The position numbers and the translations under genes are program-made. The notes under the pieces were generated by a model. That model worked only from the letters and a program-made list of their open reading frames with translations. It did no database searches and was not told the origin of the DNA. DNA of 64,000 nt, from assembly GCA_964393275.1 (NCBI GenBank), contig CAYMTA010000010.1:1-64000 (forward strand), read 5' to 3'. Below, piece after piece: positions 44,873-53,428 of this stretch. The DNA is from SLRI01 sp964393275. Its GTDB lineage: Bacteria > Pseudomonadota > Alphaproteobacteria > Geminicoccales > Geminicoccaceae. Numbering within the stretch: position 1 is the first letter of the stretch; each line of letters begins with the position of its first letter.

Positions 44873-45448
44873 TCAGTCGCCCTCGGCCTCGATCTCCTCG
44901 ATGCTCGACGCCGCCAGCACCCGGCGGGCCACGCCATAGGCGAAGCCGGCGCGGGCGAAGGCGGCGAGCGCCTGCTCCGGCGTCCGCTCCTGGCCGCCGG
45001 GCACCGCGTAGGGCCCGAGCCGGCGCCGGCGGGCGAAGGCGAGCGCCGCCTCGAGGTCGAGCTCCGGCGTCCCCTCGCCCAGCCCCTCCAGCACATCTGT
45101 GGCCAGCTCGCGATCGACCCCTTTGGCTGCCAGCTCCTGGACGATCCGCCGGGCCGGCCGGCCCTTCTCGACCAGCCGCCGCGCACGGGTCTCGGCGAAG
45201 GCCCGGTCGTCGACGAGGCCGAGCCGCGCCAGCTCGTCGAGCAACGCCTCGATCGCCGCCTCGACCGATGCCGCCTCGAGCCCGAGCGCCGCGGCCTCGC
45301 GCAGCGCCCGGCGGCGGAGCACCTGGCCCAGATGCGCCCGGCTGGTGGAGAACCGCTCGAGATAGGCCAGCGCGCGCCGCCGCAGCCGCTCGGGCGTCGG
45401 CCGCTTCGCCGCTCGGCCCGGTCGGGCTCCTAGATGTCCAGACGCCAT
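44873..45448 (-). CDS. recX: RecX family regulatory protein
   Basis: A 191-residue helical-repeat protein of the RecX family, which modulates RecA filaments. Typical segments are ERLRRRALAYLERFSTSRAHL at the start, LARLGLVDDRAFAETRARRL and GRPARRIVQELAAKGVD. recA is not in the window. The start lies inside the last codons of the upstream SMP-30 gene (19-bp overlap), so translation is likely coupled. The N-terminal 16 residues are non-conserved and basic. Confidence 0.9.
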   Translation of the reverse strand: MASGHLGARPGRAAKRPTPERLRRRALAYLERFSTSRAHLGQVLRRRALREAAALGLEAASVEAAIEALLDELARLGLVDDRAFAETRARRLVEKGRPARRIVQELAAKGVDRELATDVLEGLGEGTPELDLEAALAFARRRRLGPYAVPGGQERTPEQALAAFARAGFAYGVARRVLAASSIEEIEAEGD

Positions 45449-46311
45449 GCCGGCAGCCCCTGCACGCCCGGCACGGTGAGGGCGAAGAGCCCGCCGGCCT
45501 CAGGCTGCCGGGCCTCGGTGCCGGGCGTCTGCCCGCTGCCGATCGAGGTGACGTAGAGCGTCTTCAGATCGGCGCCGCCGAAGGCGATCTTGGTCGGCCT
45601 CTCGACCGGCATGTCGACGATCCGGTCGACCTTGCCGTCCGGCGTGAAGCGGACGAGCTGCCAGCCGCCGACGCCGGCCATCCAGTAGCAGCCATCGGCG
45701 TCGATCGTGCCGCCGTCCGGCCGTCCGGCGAGATCGTCGGTGCGGGCGAAGACGCGCCTCGCGCCCAATGTGCCAGCGGCCCTGTCGTAGTCGGCGACCC
45801 AGATCGTCTGCACCGAGGGGTCGGAATCGGACCAATAGAAGAGCCGGCCATCGGGGCTGAAGGCCATGCCGTTCGAGACCCGAAGGCCATCGACCAGGCG
45901 GGTCGCGCGGCGGTCCGGGTCGAGCCGCCAGATGGCGGCCACCGGCAGCCGCTCGCCCATCGGCATGGTGCCGGCGATCAGCCGGCCGGCCGGATCGGGC
46001 GTGCCGTCGTTGAATCGGTTGTTCGGCCGGTCGGCCTCCGGATCGACGATCGCCTCGATGGCGCCGGTCGCGGGGTCGAAGGTCGAGAAGCCGTTCTCGA
46101 GCGCCACGACGAAGCCGCCTCGGGCGCGAAAGCCGAAGCAGCCGATCTTCGACGGCATGGTCCAGACCTTGTTCTCGCCCGTCGCCGGGTCGAGGCGGTT
46201 GAGCGTCGGCGCGTTGATGTCGACCCACCAGAGCCGTTGCTCGACCTCGTCCCACATCGCTCCCTCGCCAACTTGCGCCTTGGCGTCGAGCACGCAATCC
46301 ACCTTCGTCAA
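45430..46311 (-). CDS. SMP-30/gluconolactonase/LRE family protein
   Basis: A 293-residue six-bladed beta-propeller lactonase. The metal ligands of the family are in place: GEGAMWDE (Glu), NNRFNDGTPDPAGR (Asn), VSNGMAFSPDG (Asn) and GRPDGGTIDADG (Asp). It probably hydrolyses a sugar-acid lactone. It starts at a TTG at 46311; the GTG at 46302 is an alternative. It overlaps recX by 19 bp at the stop, an unusual partnership. Confidence 0.9.
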   Translation of the reverse strand: MTKVDCVLDAKAQVGEGAMWDEVEQRLWWVDINAPTLNRLDPATGENKVWTMPSKIGCFGFRARGGFVVALENGFSTFDPATGAIEAIVDPEADRPNNRFNDGTPDPAGRLIAGTMPMGERLPVAAIWRLDPDRRATRLVDGLRVSNGMAFSPDGRLFYWSDSDPSVQTIWVADYDRAAGTLGARRVFARTDDLAGRPDGGTIDADGCYWMAGVGGWQLVRFTPDGKVDRIVDMPVERPTKIAFGGADLKTLYVTSIGSGQTPGTEARQPEAGGLFALTVPGVQGLPAWRLDI

Positions 46312-46367
46312 AGCCGTCTCCTCGGATCAGGGTCAGGAGCAGGATGTGCCCGCTTCCCGCCCCGATC

Positions 46368-47168
46368 TCAACCCGGCAGATCGCGGGCGGTCCGCACGAG
46401 CGGCGGCTCGGCATCGGTCGGCAGGGCCGCGACATAGCGAAAGATCGCCGCCGCCCGATTGGCGAAGGAGGCGGCCGACGGCAGCATGAAGTCCGGCGCG
46501 TCCACCGTGGCCCGGACGATCGACCAGTAGCGCCAGACGTCCGCTTCCTCCCGCTCCAACAGCAGCACCATCTGCAGCCCGTCGACCGGCAGCACGTCCA
46601 TGCCCAGGACCCGGCCCGGCCGGACATTGTGGATGGTCACCCGGATCCGCTCCGGCGAGAACGTCTCCACCGTGATCGCATGCACCACGGCACCGATGAG
46701 GTCGTCCTCAAGCAGCACATGGACCGGCTGGCCGAGCAGGATCTCGCCCTGCCGGAAGTCGCCCCGGACGCTGGCCGGATCGACGCTGGCGAGCGGCACG
46801 GCGCTCAGGAAGAGCGGCCGCCAGGCTTGCTTGGTCACCGACCAGTAGCGGATTCGGGTGAGCCCGGAGACCTGGATGAAGCGCTGGAGCAACGCCTCGA
46901 AATTCGTCAGCCGGAACCGCACGGCCAGCGCCAGGAGGACGTCGGCCGGCTTCCTCTGCCAGCGGAGGCAGTCGGGCGGCTGCCAGGCCGCCAGCACGTC
47001 GGTGTCGCTGCAGGCGAGCACGGCCGGCGGCCGGCCGAGCGTCGGCGGCGCCGGCCGAGGTGCTGAGCCGACGCAGGGCGGCACCGGCAGCGGAGCCGCC
47101 GCGGTCACCTCGAGCGGCAGCAGGACGCCGGCCACCAGCAAGGCGCGGCGCGTCAGCCGCGTCGGCAC
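46368..47168 (-). CDS. Secreted hypothetical protein
   Basis: A 266-residue protein starting at a GTG with a signal peptide (basic PTRLTRRALL, hydrophobic VAGVLLPLEV, small residues TAAAP). Two cysteines (PPCVGSAP and LACSDTD) could pair in the periplasm. The rest is rich in beta-forming segments (IRYWSVTKQAWRPLF, LEREEADVWRYWSIVRATVD). I do not recognise the family with confidence. It is divergent from the small secreted protein at 47208, 39 bp away. Confidence 0.7.
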   Translation of the reverse strand: MPTRLTRRALLVAGVLLPLEVTAAAPLPVPPCVGSAPRPAPPTLGRPPAVLACSDTDVLAAWQPPDCLRWQRKPADVLLALAVRFRLTNFEALLQRFIQVSGLTRIRYWSVTKQAWRPLFLSAVPLASVDPASVRGDFRQGEILLGQPVHVLLEDDLIGAVVHAITVETFSPERIRVTIHNVRPGRVLGMDVLPVDGLQMVLLLEREEADVWRYWSIVRATVDAPDFMLPSAASFANRAAAIFRYVAALPTDAEPPLVRTARDLPG

Positions 47169-47207
47169 GGCAACACTTCGTTAAGCCCGATATGGTAGGA
47201 AAGGCGC

Positions 47208-47549
47208 ATGGGCCGTTTCGCTTCCCTCCTCCTCGCCTTCCTGGCATGGCTTGCCGCAGCGCCGGCCTGGGCGCAAGCGCCGGCCTGCGCACCGGAGAAC
47301 GCCGGCGAGGTCTCGTGCATGGCCGACCGGCTCTGCCGCTGCCGCTTCGAGCGCGGCGGCAGCATGAGCGTCGTGCCGGCCGGCTGGCGCTGGGATTGCG
47401 GCACGCTGCGCCCCTACTGCCATCGCCCGCCCACCCTGGCGCCGGCCAGCGAGACCCTGGGCGGGGTCATCATCGATACGCCGTGGCGCCTGGAACGGCC
47501 GCCGCCAGGGCCGCTGCCTCCGGAGGTGCCGCTGCCTGGGCTGCCCTAG
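47208..47549 (+). CDS. Small secreted cysteine-containing protein
   Basis: A 113-residue protein with a clear signal peptide (MGRFASLLLAFLAWLAAAPA, cleavage after AWA). The mature part has six cysteines (APACAPENAG, VSCMADRLCRCRF, WDCGTLRPYC), likely forming disulfides in the periplasm, and a Pro-rich C-terminus. I do not recognise a family. Its last 80 bp overlap the 3' end of the convergent OpgC-type gene, so both C-termini are constrained by shared DNA. Confidence 0.7.
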   Translation: MGRFASLLLAFLAWLAAAPAWAQAPACAPENAGEVSCMADRLCRCRFERGGSMSVVPAGWRWDCGTLRPYCHRPPTLAPASETLGGVIIDTPWRLERPPPGPLPPEVPLPGLP

Positions 47550-48762
47550 GGGTGGGCGCGGGCGGCTGGACCATTCGCCGCCAGGGCTCGCGCTTGTACC
47601 AGTCGACCATGTAGGCGACGCCGACCACGGCGGCGAGACCGAGGAGGTTGGCTGCCGCCACGCTCAGCGACTCGCGGCCGGGCCGGGAGACGTTGCCCAC
47701 GATCACGGCACCGCCGCCGAGCTGGTCGAGCGCTATGGACAGCATCCAGGCCAGCGCCATGCTCGCCATGAAGGTGGCGAGCGCCTGCTGACCGACCTTG
47801 ATCACGATCCGGGCGGGCGCCGTCTCAAGCAGCCGTTCCCGCCCGTGCAGCGCCCAGAGCGCCAGATAGGTCAGGGCGACGAGGTGCAGCCAGCGCAAGG
47901 GGTGCTGGTTGGTCTTGAAGATGCCGCCCTGCTCCCAGTGCTTGAGCCACAGCCAATTGTGGATCGTCTCCAGGGCCGGCACCTGCATGTAGATTTGCCA
48001 GCGGCTGAGCGGGATCATGAGCAGCACGAAGGCGGCGGCGAGCGCCAGGAGCCAGGGCCGGTAGGGCGGTGGCCGGACCCAGCCGCGCGACAGCATGAAG
48101 CCGGTGAAGAAGACGATCTGCCACGCGAACGGGTTGAAGAACCAGGGCCGATCGGACCAGGGCTCCGCCGGCAGGTTGAGGTTGAACGCCCACGTCGCCG
48201 CATAGAGGGCGAGGCAGAAGCCGATGGCGACCCAACGGTGGAGGCGATGCAGCAGCATCACGAGCGGAATCATCGCCAGGATGACGAGATACATCGGCAG
48301 GATGTCGAAATAGTTGGGCACGTAGGTGAGGGTGAAGAGCCCGACCAGCTGCGAGGCCGTGTCGTCGAAGAAGGGCTCGAGGTTCATGATGCCCAGATAG
48401 TTCCGCTCGGGCGTGCCGTAGAGCTCATTGCCGACGACGGTGATCGCCGCCACGGCGAAGAAGAGCCCGAGATGCGCCCAGTAGACCTGCCAGCAGCGCA
48501 GCGCGATGCGCCGCACGCCCATCCAGAACCCGAAATTGACGAAGCTTCCGCCGAAGGCGATCGCCGCGGCATAGCCCGAGCAGAAGACGAACATCTCGGC
48601 GGCGTCCGACGGGCCGAAAGCTCCCGGGATCCAGAACGACCAGGAATTCCACTGGATGTGCGCCACCATGATGATCAGCATGGCGATGCCGCGAAAGAAA
48701 TCGAGCCGAGGATCGCGCCGGCTCTTGCCCGGACCTTGGCTGTGCGAGACCTTCGAGGACAT
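47470..48762 (-). CDS. OpgC family membrane acyltransferase
   Basis: A 430-residue protein with about ten membrane helices. The N-terminal RRDPRLDFFRGIAMLIIMVA is the OpgC/acyltransferase-3 signature with the conserved Asp-x-x-Arg, followed by FVFCSGYAAAIAFG. OpgC proteins succinylate osmoregulated periplasmic glucans or modify other envelope glycans. I saw no opgG or opgH nearby, so the target is open. The ATG at 48762 lies against the divergent gene upstream. The C-terminal Pro/Ala-rich tail overlaps the small secreted gene. Confidence 0.88.
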   Translation of the reverse strand: MSSKVSHSQGPGKSRRDPRLDFFRGIAMLIIMVAHIQWNSWSFWIPGAFGPSDAAEMFVFCSGYAAAIAFGGSFVNFGFWMGVRRIALRCWQVYWAHLGLFFAVAAITVVGNELYGTPERNYLGIMNLEPFFDDTASQLVGLFTLTYVPNYFDILPMYLVILAMIPLVMLLHRLHRWVAIGFCLALYAATWAFNLNLPAEPWSDRPWFFNPFAWQIVFFTGFMLSRGWVRPPPYRPWLLALAAAFVLLMIPLSRWQIYMQVPALETIHNWLWLKHWEQGGIFKTNQHPLRWLHLVALTYLALWALHGRERLLETAPARIVIKVGQQALATFMASMALAWMLSIALDQLGGGAVIVGNVSRPGRESLSVAAANLLGLAAVVGVAYMVDWYKREPWRRMVQPPAPTPRAAQAAAPPEAAALAAAVPGATAYR

Positions 48763-48811
48763 GCGGAATGACTTCCGTCGAGCTGGCGAGCGGAATGCGG
48801 AGATGGTGCTG

Positions 48812-49342
48812 ATGGATGCAACAGTCGACCCGCCACGGACGGCCGTCAAGAATCCCCGGCTGGCGCCGGGCCCTGGAGGACGCTCGTCGACGTTCACATT
48901 CGCGTTGCCCGGCGCCGCGACCCTGGTGCTGCTCGGGCTCCTGGCCCTGCCATCGTTCGCCGGCCTGGCGCCGTCGGCCGCGGCCGCGGATCGGCTCCTC
49001 GGCGCGCCGACGACCCGGACCAGCCCCAGCCTGGAGCGCCAGCTCGACCGGGCGCGCCGCGATCCCTCGGGCGCCAATTCGCTCGAGCGGCGCCAGCTCC
49101 AGGACCAGCTCCGCCAGGAGCCGCCCGGAGCGGAGCGGACGCGCCGCCAGAACGCGCTGGAGCAATTGCCGCCGGCGCCGCGAGCCACCGGCCCGGCGCC
49201 GCTGCCGCCGCCCTTGCCAAGAGACCGGCTGCCCTCCTCCATCCCGCCGCCGGAGAACGGCCTGCCCACCTCGCTGCCGCCCTTCCCCCTGTCGCGTCCC
49301 GCCATTCCCCGCTCGACCGCGCCGGAAGCCGCGGCTCCCTGA
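48812..49342 (+). CDS. Pro-rich membrane-anchored hypothetical protein
   Basis: A protein of about 176 residues. After a short cytoplasmic N-terminus comes one hydrophobic segment (LPGAATLVLLGLLALPSFAG), then an Arg/Gln-rich helical stretch (RRQLQDQLRQEPPGAERTRR) and a Pro-rich tail. The ATG at 48812 is preferred because GGAG lies 9 bp upstream; ATGs at 48761 and 48803 are alternatives. It is probably an envelope protein. I do not recognise a family. The histidine phosphatase gene follows after 6 bp. Confidence 0.55.
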   Translation: MDATVDPPRTAVKNPRLAPGPGGRSSTFTFALPGAATLVLLGLLALPSFAGLAPSAAAADRLLGAPTTRTSPSLERQLDRARRDPSGANSLERRQLQDQLRQEPPGAERTRRQNALEQLPPAPRATGPAPLPPPLPRDRLPSSIPPPENGLPTSLPPFPLSRPAIPRSTAPEAAAP

Positions 49343-49348
49343 CCCGCG

Positions 49349-49966
49349 ATGCAGGAGGTCGACCTTTTTCTCATCCGCCACGGCGAGACCTGCTGGAATC
49401 GCGAGCGACGGTTCCAGGGACAGCTCGATTCGCCGCTGACCGGGCTGGGCGTCGCCCAGGCCGAGCGGGCCGGGCAGCGGCTGCGGGCCGTGCTCGACGA
49501 CCCGGCGGCCTACCGGCTCGTCTCGAGCCCGCTCGGCCGCGCCCGGCACACCGCCATCATCGTCGCCAGCTGCCTCGGCCGCGGGAACGACGAGATCACC
49601 CTCGACGATCGGCTCATGGAGATGACCTGGGGCGCGTGGGACGGCCTCACCGCCGCCGAGATCGAGGCCAGGGATCCGGCGCTCTGGCAGGCGCGGATCG
49701 ACGATCGCTGGAGCGTGGCACCGCCCGGCGGCGGCGAGACGCAGCAGGCGATCATGGACCGGGCCTCGGCCTGGCTCGCCGACCTCGCCCCGGCCACCCG
49801 CCTGGTCGCCGTGGCCCACGGGGCCCTCGGCCGAGCCATCCGCTGCGCCTATCAGAGCCTGCCGGCGGCCGCCATGCTCGACCTGGACGAGCCGCAGGAC
49901 GCCTTCTTCCGGCTGCGTGCCGGGCGGATCGAGCGGATCGACTGCGGCGCGGCCGGGGCCGGCTGA
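49349..49966 (+). CDS. Histidine phosphatase family protein
   Basis: A 205-residue member of the phosphoglycerate-mutase-like superfamily. LIRHGETCWNRERRFQG at residues 8-24 carries the phospho-accepting His11, SSPLGRARHT the second arginine, and VAVAHGALGR the second histidine. Length and motif order fit the broad-specificity phosphatases (CobC/GpmB-like). The substrate cannot be inferred. It probably shares a transcript with the upstream Pro-rich protein. Confidence 0.92.
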   Translation: MQEVDLFLIRHGETCWNRERRFQGQLDSPLTGLGVAQAERAGQRLRAVLDDPAAYRLVSSPLGRARHTAIIVASCLGRGNDEITLDDRLMEMTWGAWDGLTAAEIEARDPALWQARIDDRWSVAPPGGGETQQAIMDRASAWLADLAPATRLVAVAHGALGRAIRCAYQSLPAAAMLDLDEPQDAFFRLRAGRIERIDCGAAGAG

Positions 49967-49993
49967 CCCTCGGTCAGGCCTTCGGCTCCGCGC

Positions 49994-50710
49994 TCAGCGG
50001 CCCTGGGCCTTGCGCCACTCGGCGAAGCGGGCGCGGCTCGCGTCGGTGGCCGGGTAGGTGCCGAAGAGCGGGCGGCCGCCCTGGACCTCGGTCTCGACGA
50101 AGTCCTCGTAGACCGTCATCTCGAAGGCCTCGTCCGCGATCTCGCGGGCGAGATGCGCCGGCAGGCAGACGACCCCCTCGCCGTCGCCGACCATGATATC
50201 GCCCGGATAGACGGCGACGTCGCCGCAGCCGATCGGCAGGCCGATATCGGCCGCGTGGTGCAGGATCGGTCCGGTCGGGGCCGAGGGCCGCTGGTGATAG
50301 GCCGGCATGGCGAGGGCGGCGATCGACGGCGTGTCGCGGAACCCGCCATCGGTGATCGCCCCGGCCACGCCGCGCATCATCAGCCGGGTCAGCAGGATAT
50401 CGCCCGCCGAGGCGGCCCGCGCCTCCTTGCGGCTGTCCATCACGAGGACGTGCCCGGGCGGGCAGGTCTCGATCGCCTTGCGCTGCGGATGCTCGAAATC
50501 GGCATAGGCCTCGAGCACGTCGATGTCCTCGCGCGCCGGAATGTAGCGGAGCGTGAAGGCCGGACCGACCAGCCGCTTGCCGGCGGCATTGATCGGATGC
50601 ACGTTCTGCAGGAACTGGTTGCGCAGCCCCCGCTTGAACAGGCAGGTGGTGAGCGTCGCCGTGCTGACCGCCGCCAGCCTGGTCCTGACCGCCTCGTCCA
50701 TGGCTTCCAT
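49994..50710 (-). CDS. RraA-like / HMG aldolase family protein
   Basis: A 238-residue RraA-family protein. GPAFTLRYIP, GDILLTRLMMRGVAGAITDGGFRDTP (with the R-D pair used for Mg2+-pyruvate binding in HMG/CHA aldolases) and VYPGDIMVGDGEGVV are intact. RNase E regulators of this fold are shorter, about 160 residues; this longer form more often acts as a 4-hydroxy-4-methyl-2-oxoglutarate or oxaloacetate lyase-type enzyme. It is divergent from phaC. A specific substrate cannot be assigned. Confidence 0.85.
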   Translation of the reverse strand: MEAMDEAVRTRLAAVSTATLTTCLFKRGLRNQFLQNVHPINAAGKRLVGPAFTLRYIPAREDIDVLEAYADFEHPQRKAIETCPPGHVLVMDSRKEARAASAGDILLTRLMMRGVAGAITDGGFRDTPSIAALAMPAYHQRPSAPTGPILHHAADIGLPIGCGDVAVYPGDIMVGDGEGVVCLPAHLAREIADEAFEMTVYEDFVETEVQGGRPLFGTYPATDASRARFAEWRKAQGR

Positions 50711-50790
50711 CCCCGTCTCCTCTTGCAGTGCAGCGTCGGGCCGGCCACAACCTCCGGTGCACCTTGCACAGAGCCGGAGGAATCGCCGAC

Positions 50791-52575
50791 ATGGCAGGCA
50801 CGAAGGAGTTGCCAGACGCGAAGGAACTGGTCGCGCGTATGGCCGAGATCGGCGAGCGGAGCAACCGCATCTTCCGCCGGTTCCTGGAGCGCCAGGACGA
50901 CGAGCACTTCCAGATTCCGGATCCGAAGGTGGTCACCGACGCCTTTGCCAAGCTCGCCGAGCACCTGATCGCCCGGCCGGAGCTTCTGGTCGAGGCCCAG
51001 CTCAGCTACTGGACGGAGATGGGCCGGCTCTGGGAAGGCTACATGCGCCGCCTGCTGGGCGAGGAGGTGGCGCCGATCGCCACGCCGGCGCCGGACGACC
51101 GCCGCTTCAAGGACGAGGCCTGGAGCGAGGATCTCGTCTTCGACTACATCAAGCAGTCCTACCTGGTCACGGCGAGCTGGATCCAGAGCACGGTCGCCAA
51201 TGTCGAGGGCCTCGACCCGGCGCTGCGCAACAAGGTCGCCTTCTACACCCGCCAGTATGTCGATGCGCTGGCGCCATCGAACTTCGCGCTGACCAATCCC
51301 GTGGTGTTGCGCCAGGCCGCCGAGACGCGGGGCGAAAGCCTCTACGAGGGGCTGCAGCGGCTGCTCGACGACCTCGAGCGGGGCAAGGGCGAGCTGAAGA
51401 TCAGCATGACGCGCGAGGACGCGTTCGAGCTCGGCCGGAACATCGCGACGAGCGAGGGCTCGGTGGTCTTCGAGAACGAGCTGATGCAGCTCATCCAGTA
51501 CGCGCCGACGACACCGTCGGTGCAGCGGCGGCCGCTGCTGATCATTCCGCCCTGGATCAACAAGTTCTACATCCTCGACCTGAAGCCGAAGAACAGCTTC
51601 ATCCGCTACGCGGTCGAGGAGGGCTCGACGGTCTTCGTCATCTCCTGGGTCAACCCGACGGCCGAGCTCGCCCACAAGAGCTTCGAGGACTATCTCCTGG
51701 ACGGCCCGCTCGCCGCCCTCGATGCCGTCACCCGGCAGACCGGCAGCGACGAGGTCAACGTCATCGGCTACTGCCTCGGCGGCACGCTCACCGCCTGCCT
51801 CCTGGCGCACGAGGCGGCCAAGGGCCGCAAGCGCGTCGCGTCCGCCACCTTCTTCACCACCATGCTGGACTTCGCCGAGCCCGGCGACCTCGCCGTCTTC
51901 ATCGACGACGAGCAGCTCGAGCTGCTCGACCGGCACATGGCCAAGAAGGGCTATCTCGAGGCGCGCCACATGCAGCAGGTGTTCAACCTGATGCGCGCCA
52001 ACGACCTGATCTGGTCCTTCGTCGTCAGCAACTACCTGATGGGCCGGGCGCCGATCGCCTTCGACCTGCTCTACTGGAACGCCGACAGCACGACGATGCC
52101 CTACATGATGCACAGCTTCTATTTGCGCCGCATGTACCAGGAGAACCTTCTGACCAAGCCCGGCGGCATCACCCTCGACGGCGTGCCCATCGATCTCAAG
52201 GAGGTGAGCCAGCCGGCCTTCTTCGTCTCGACCAAGGACGACCACATCGCCCCCTGGCGCTCGACCTTCAGCGGCAGCCGCCTGCTCGGCGGGCCGGTCC
52301 GCTTCGTGCTCGGCGGCTCCGGCCACATCGCCGGCATCGTCAATCCCGCGGATTCCAAGAAGTACGGCTACTGGACGAGCGCCAGCCGCAGCGCCGACCC
52401 GGAGACCTGGCTGGCCCAGGCCGAGCATCACGAGGGCTCCTGGTGGCCGGCCTGGCGGCGCTGGCTGGAGCGGCATGGCGGCGGGACGGTGCCCGCCCGA
52501 GATCCGGAGGCCGGGCCACTCAAGGTGATCGAGCCGGCGCCCGGCCGCTACGTGCGGGCCCGCAGCGCCGAATGA
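50791..52575 (+). CDS. phaC: Class I poly(R)-hydroxyalkanoate synthase
   Basis: A 594-residue PHA polymerase that joins 3-hydroxyacyl-CoA units into storage polyester. The lipase-like box GYCLGG holds the catalytic Cys328. The catalytic Asp lies in STKDDHIAPW and the His in LGGSGHIAG. PWINKFYILDLKP and the Trp-containing FVISWVNP are typical. Length fits class I. The ATG at 50791 has a strong GGAGG ribosome site. phaA, phaB, phaR and phasins are not in the window. Confidence 0.96.
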   Translation: MAGTKELPDAKELVARMAEIGERSNRIFRRFLERQDDEHFQIPDPKVVTDAFAKLAEHLIARPELLVEAQLSYWTEMGRLWEGYMRRLLGEEVAPIATPAPDDRRFKDEAWSEDLVFDYIKQSYLVTASWIQSTVANVEGLDPALRNKVAFYTRQYVDALAPSNFALTNPVVLRQAAETRGESLYEGLQRLLDDLERGKGELKISMTREDAFELGRNIATSEGSVVFENELMQLIQYAPTTPSVQRRPLLIIPPWINKFYILDLKPKNSFIRYAVEEGSTVFVISWVNPTAELAHKSFEDYLLDGPLAALDAVTRQTGSDEVNVIGYCLGGTLTACLLAHEAAKGRKRVASATFFTTMLDFAEPGDLAVFIDDEQLELLDRHMAKKGYLEARHMQQVFNLMRANDLIWSFVVSNYLMGRAPIAFDLLYWNADSTTMPYMMHSFYLRRMYQENLLTKPGGITLDGVPIDLKEVSQPAFFVSTKDDHIAPWRSTFSGSRLLGGPVRFVLGGSGHIAGIVNPADSKKYGYWTSASRSADPETWLAQAEHHEGSWWPAWRRWLERHGGGTVPARDPEAGPLKVIEPAPGRYVRARSAE

Positions 52576-52581
52576 TCCTTC

Positions 52582-52634
52582 GGAGCCTGTCCGAGATTCT
52601 GTCCGGTGGCTGCGAATTTTTGGAATAATTCGGA
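52582..52634. repeat. Partial copy of the GGAGCCTGTCCGAGA end motif with weak hairpin
   Basis: GGAGCCTGTCCGAGA (52582-52596), 6 bp after the phaC stop, equals 63035-63049 of the inverted-repeat element. GAATAATTCGGAC downstream gives a partial inverted match. It looks like a decayed copy or an end fragment of the same element. Confidence 0.45.
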
Positions 52635-52727
52635 CGGCGCAGCGTCCATTTGACGTGTCTTGACCGACACCGATCCGGCCTTCGCGCCGGCCCGGTCCCG
52701 GTCAATGGCTTTTACCGCCCACGATTG

Positions 52728-52761
52728 GTCCGTCGGCCGTGCGGCCGACGGACATTTTCTT
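52728..52761 (+). terminator. Strong hairpin with T-rich tail between phaC and the sigma factor gene
   Basis: GTCCGTCGGCC, loop GTGC, GGCCGACGGAC: an 11-bp perfect stem (52728-52753) followed by ATTTTCTT. It can end the phaC transcript, 150 nt past its stop, or a small RNA from the gap. Confidence 0.65.
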
Positions 52762-52873
52762 CGCCCGGCCAATCCGCAAAGCAACAGTATTCGGCGCCAG
52801 CCAGCGCCCCGGTATTTCACTTCGCTTCCGTCGACAGATGGATTAATGGTGATGGGAACGGGATTCAACTGGA

Positions 52874-53428
52874 ATGCGTATGATCTGGCAGCGTGGCAAG
52901 GAACGATCGGGGGCGGCGAGCCAGGCGATCGCCGAGGAGCTGGTCATGCATGTCGCCGCGCTGCGTCGATATGCCCTTCTCCTGCTCGGCGACTCCGCGG
53001 ACGCCGACGATGCCGTCCAGGAGACCCTGACCAGGGTGCTCGCCCGGGCCAAGAGCTGGCACACGATCGGCGATCTGCGCCCCTATCTCTTCTCGACGCT
53101 GCACAATGTCTTCGTCGACTCGACGCGGCGCGAGAAGCGCATGGCCAGCGATTTCCTCTCGGAGGACATCCTGGCTTCACTGGTCACCCCACCCAGCCAG
53201 CAGCAGCATGTCGAGCTGCGGGACACCGTCGTGGCCCTGGCCAAGCTGCCGAACGAGCAGCGCGAGGTGGTGCTGCTCGTCGGCCTCGAGGGGCTGAGCT
53301 ATCTCGAGGCGGCGGAGGCCCTGGGCATACCTGTGGGAACGGTGATGTCGCGGCTGTCGCGGGGCCGAGAGGCGTTGCGCGCCATGACCAGCCGTGAAAC
53401 GTCACGCAAGCTTCGAGTGGTGAAATGA
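52874..53428 (+). CDS. ECF-family RNA polymerase sigma factor
   Basis: A sigma-70 ECF protein of up to 184 residues. Region 2 is RRYALLLLGDSADADDAVQE (DAVQET recognises core polymerase and -10), and region 4 contains LPNEQREVVLLVGLEGLSY and the helix GIPVGTVMSRLSRGREAL. The next gene, overlapping by ATGA, is a membrane protein of anti-sigma type. The ATG at 52874 gives 184 residues. An ATG at 52946 with a GAGGAG ribosome site is an attractive alternative, because a GGAAC-N17-CGTA promoter-like pair would place the transcript start between them. Confidence 0.93.
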   Translation: MRMIWQRGKERSGAASQAIAEELVMHVAALRRYALLLLGDSADADDAVQETLTRVLARAKSWHTIGDLRPYLFSTLHNVFVDSTRREKRMASDFLSEDILASLVTPPSQQQHVELRDTVVALAKLPNEQREVVLLVGLEGLSYLEAAEALGIPVGTVMSRLSRGREALRAMTSRETSRKLRVVK

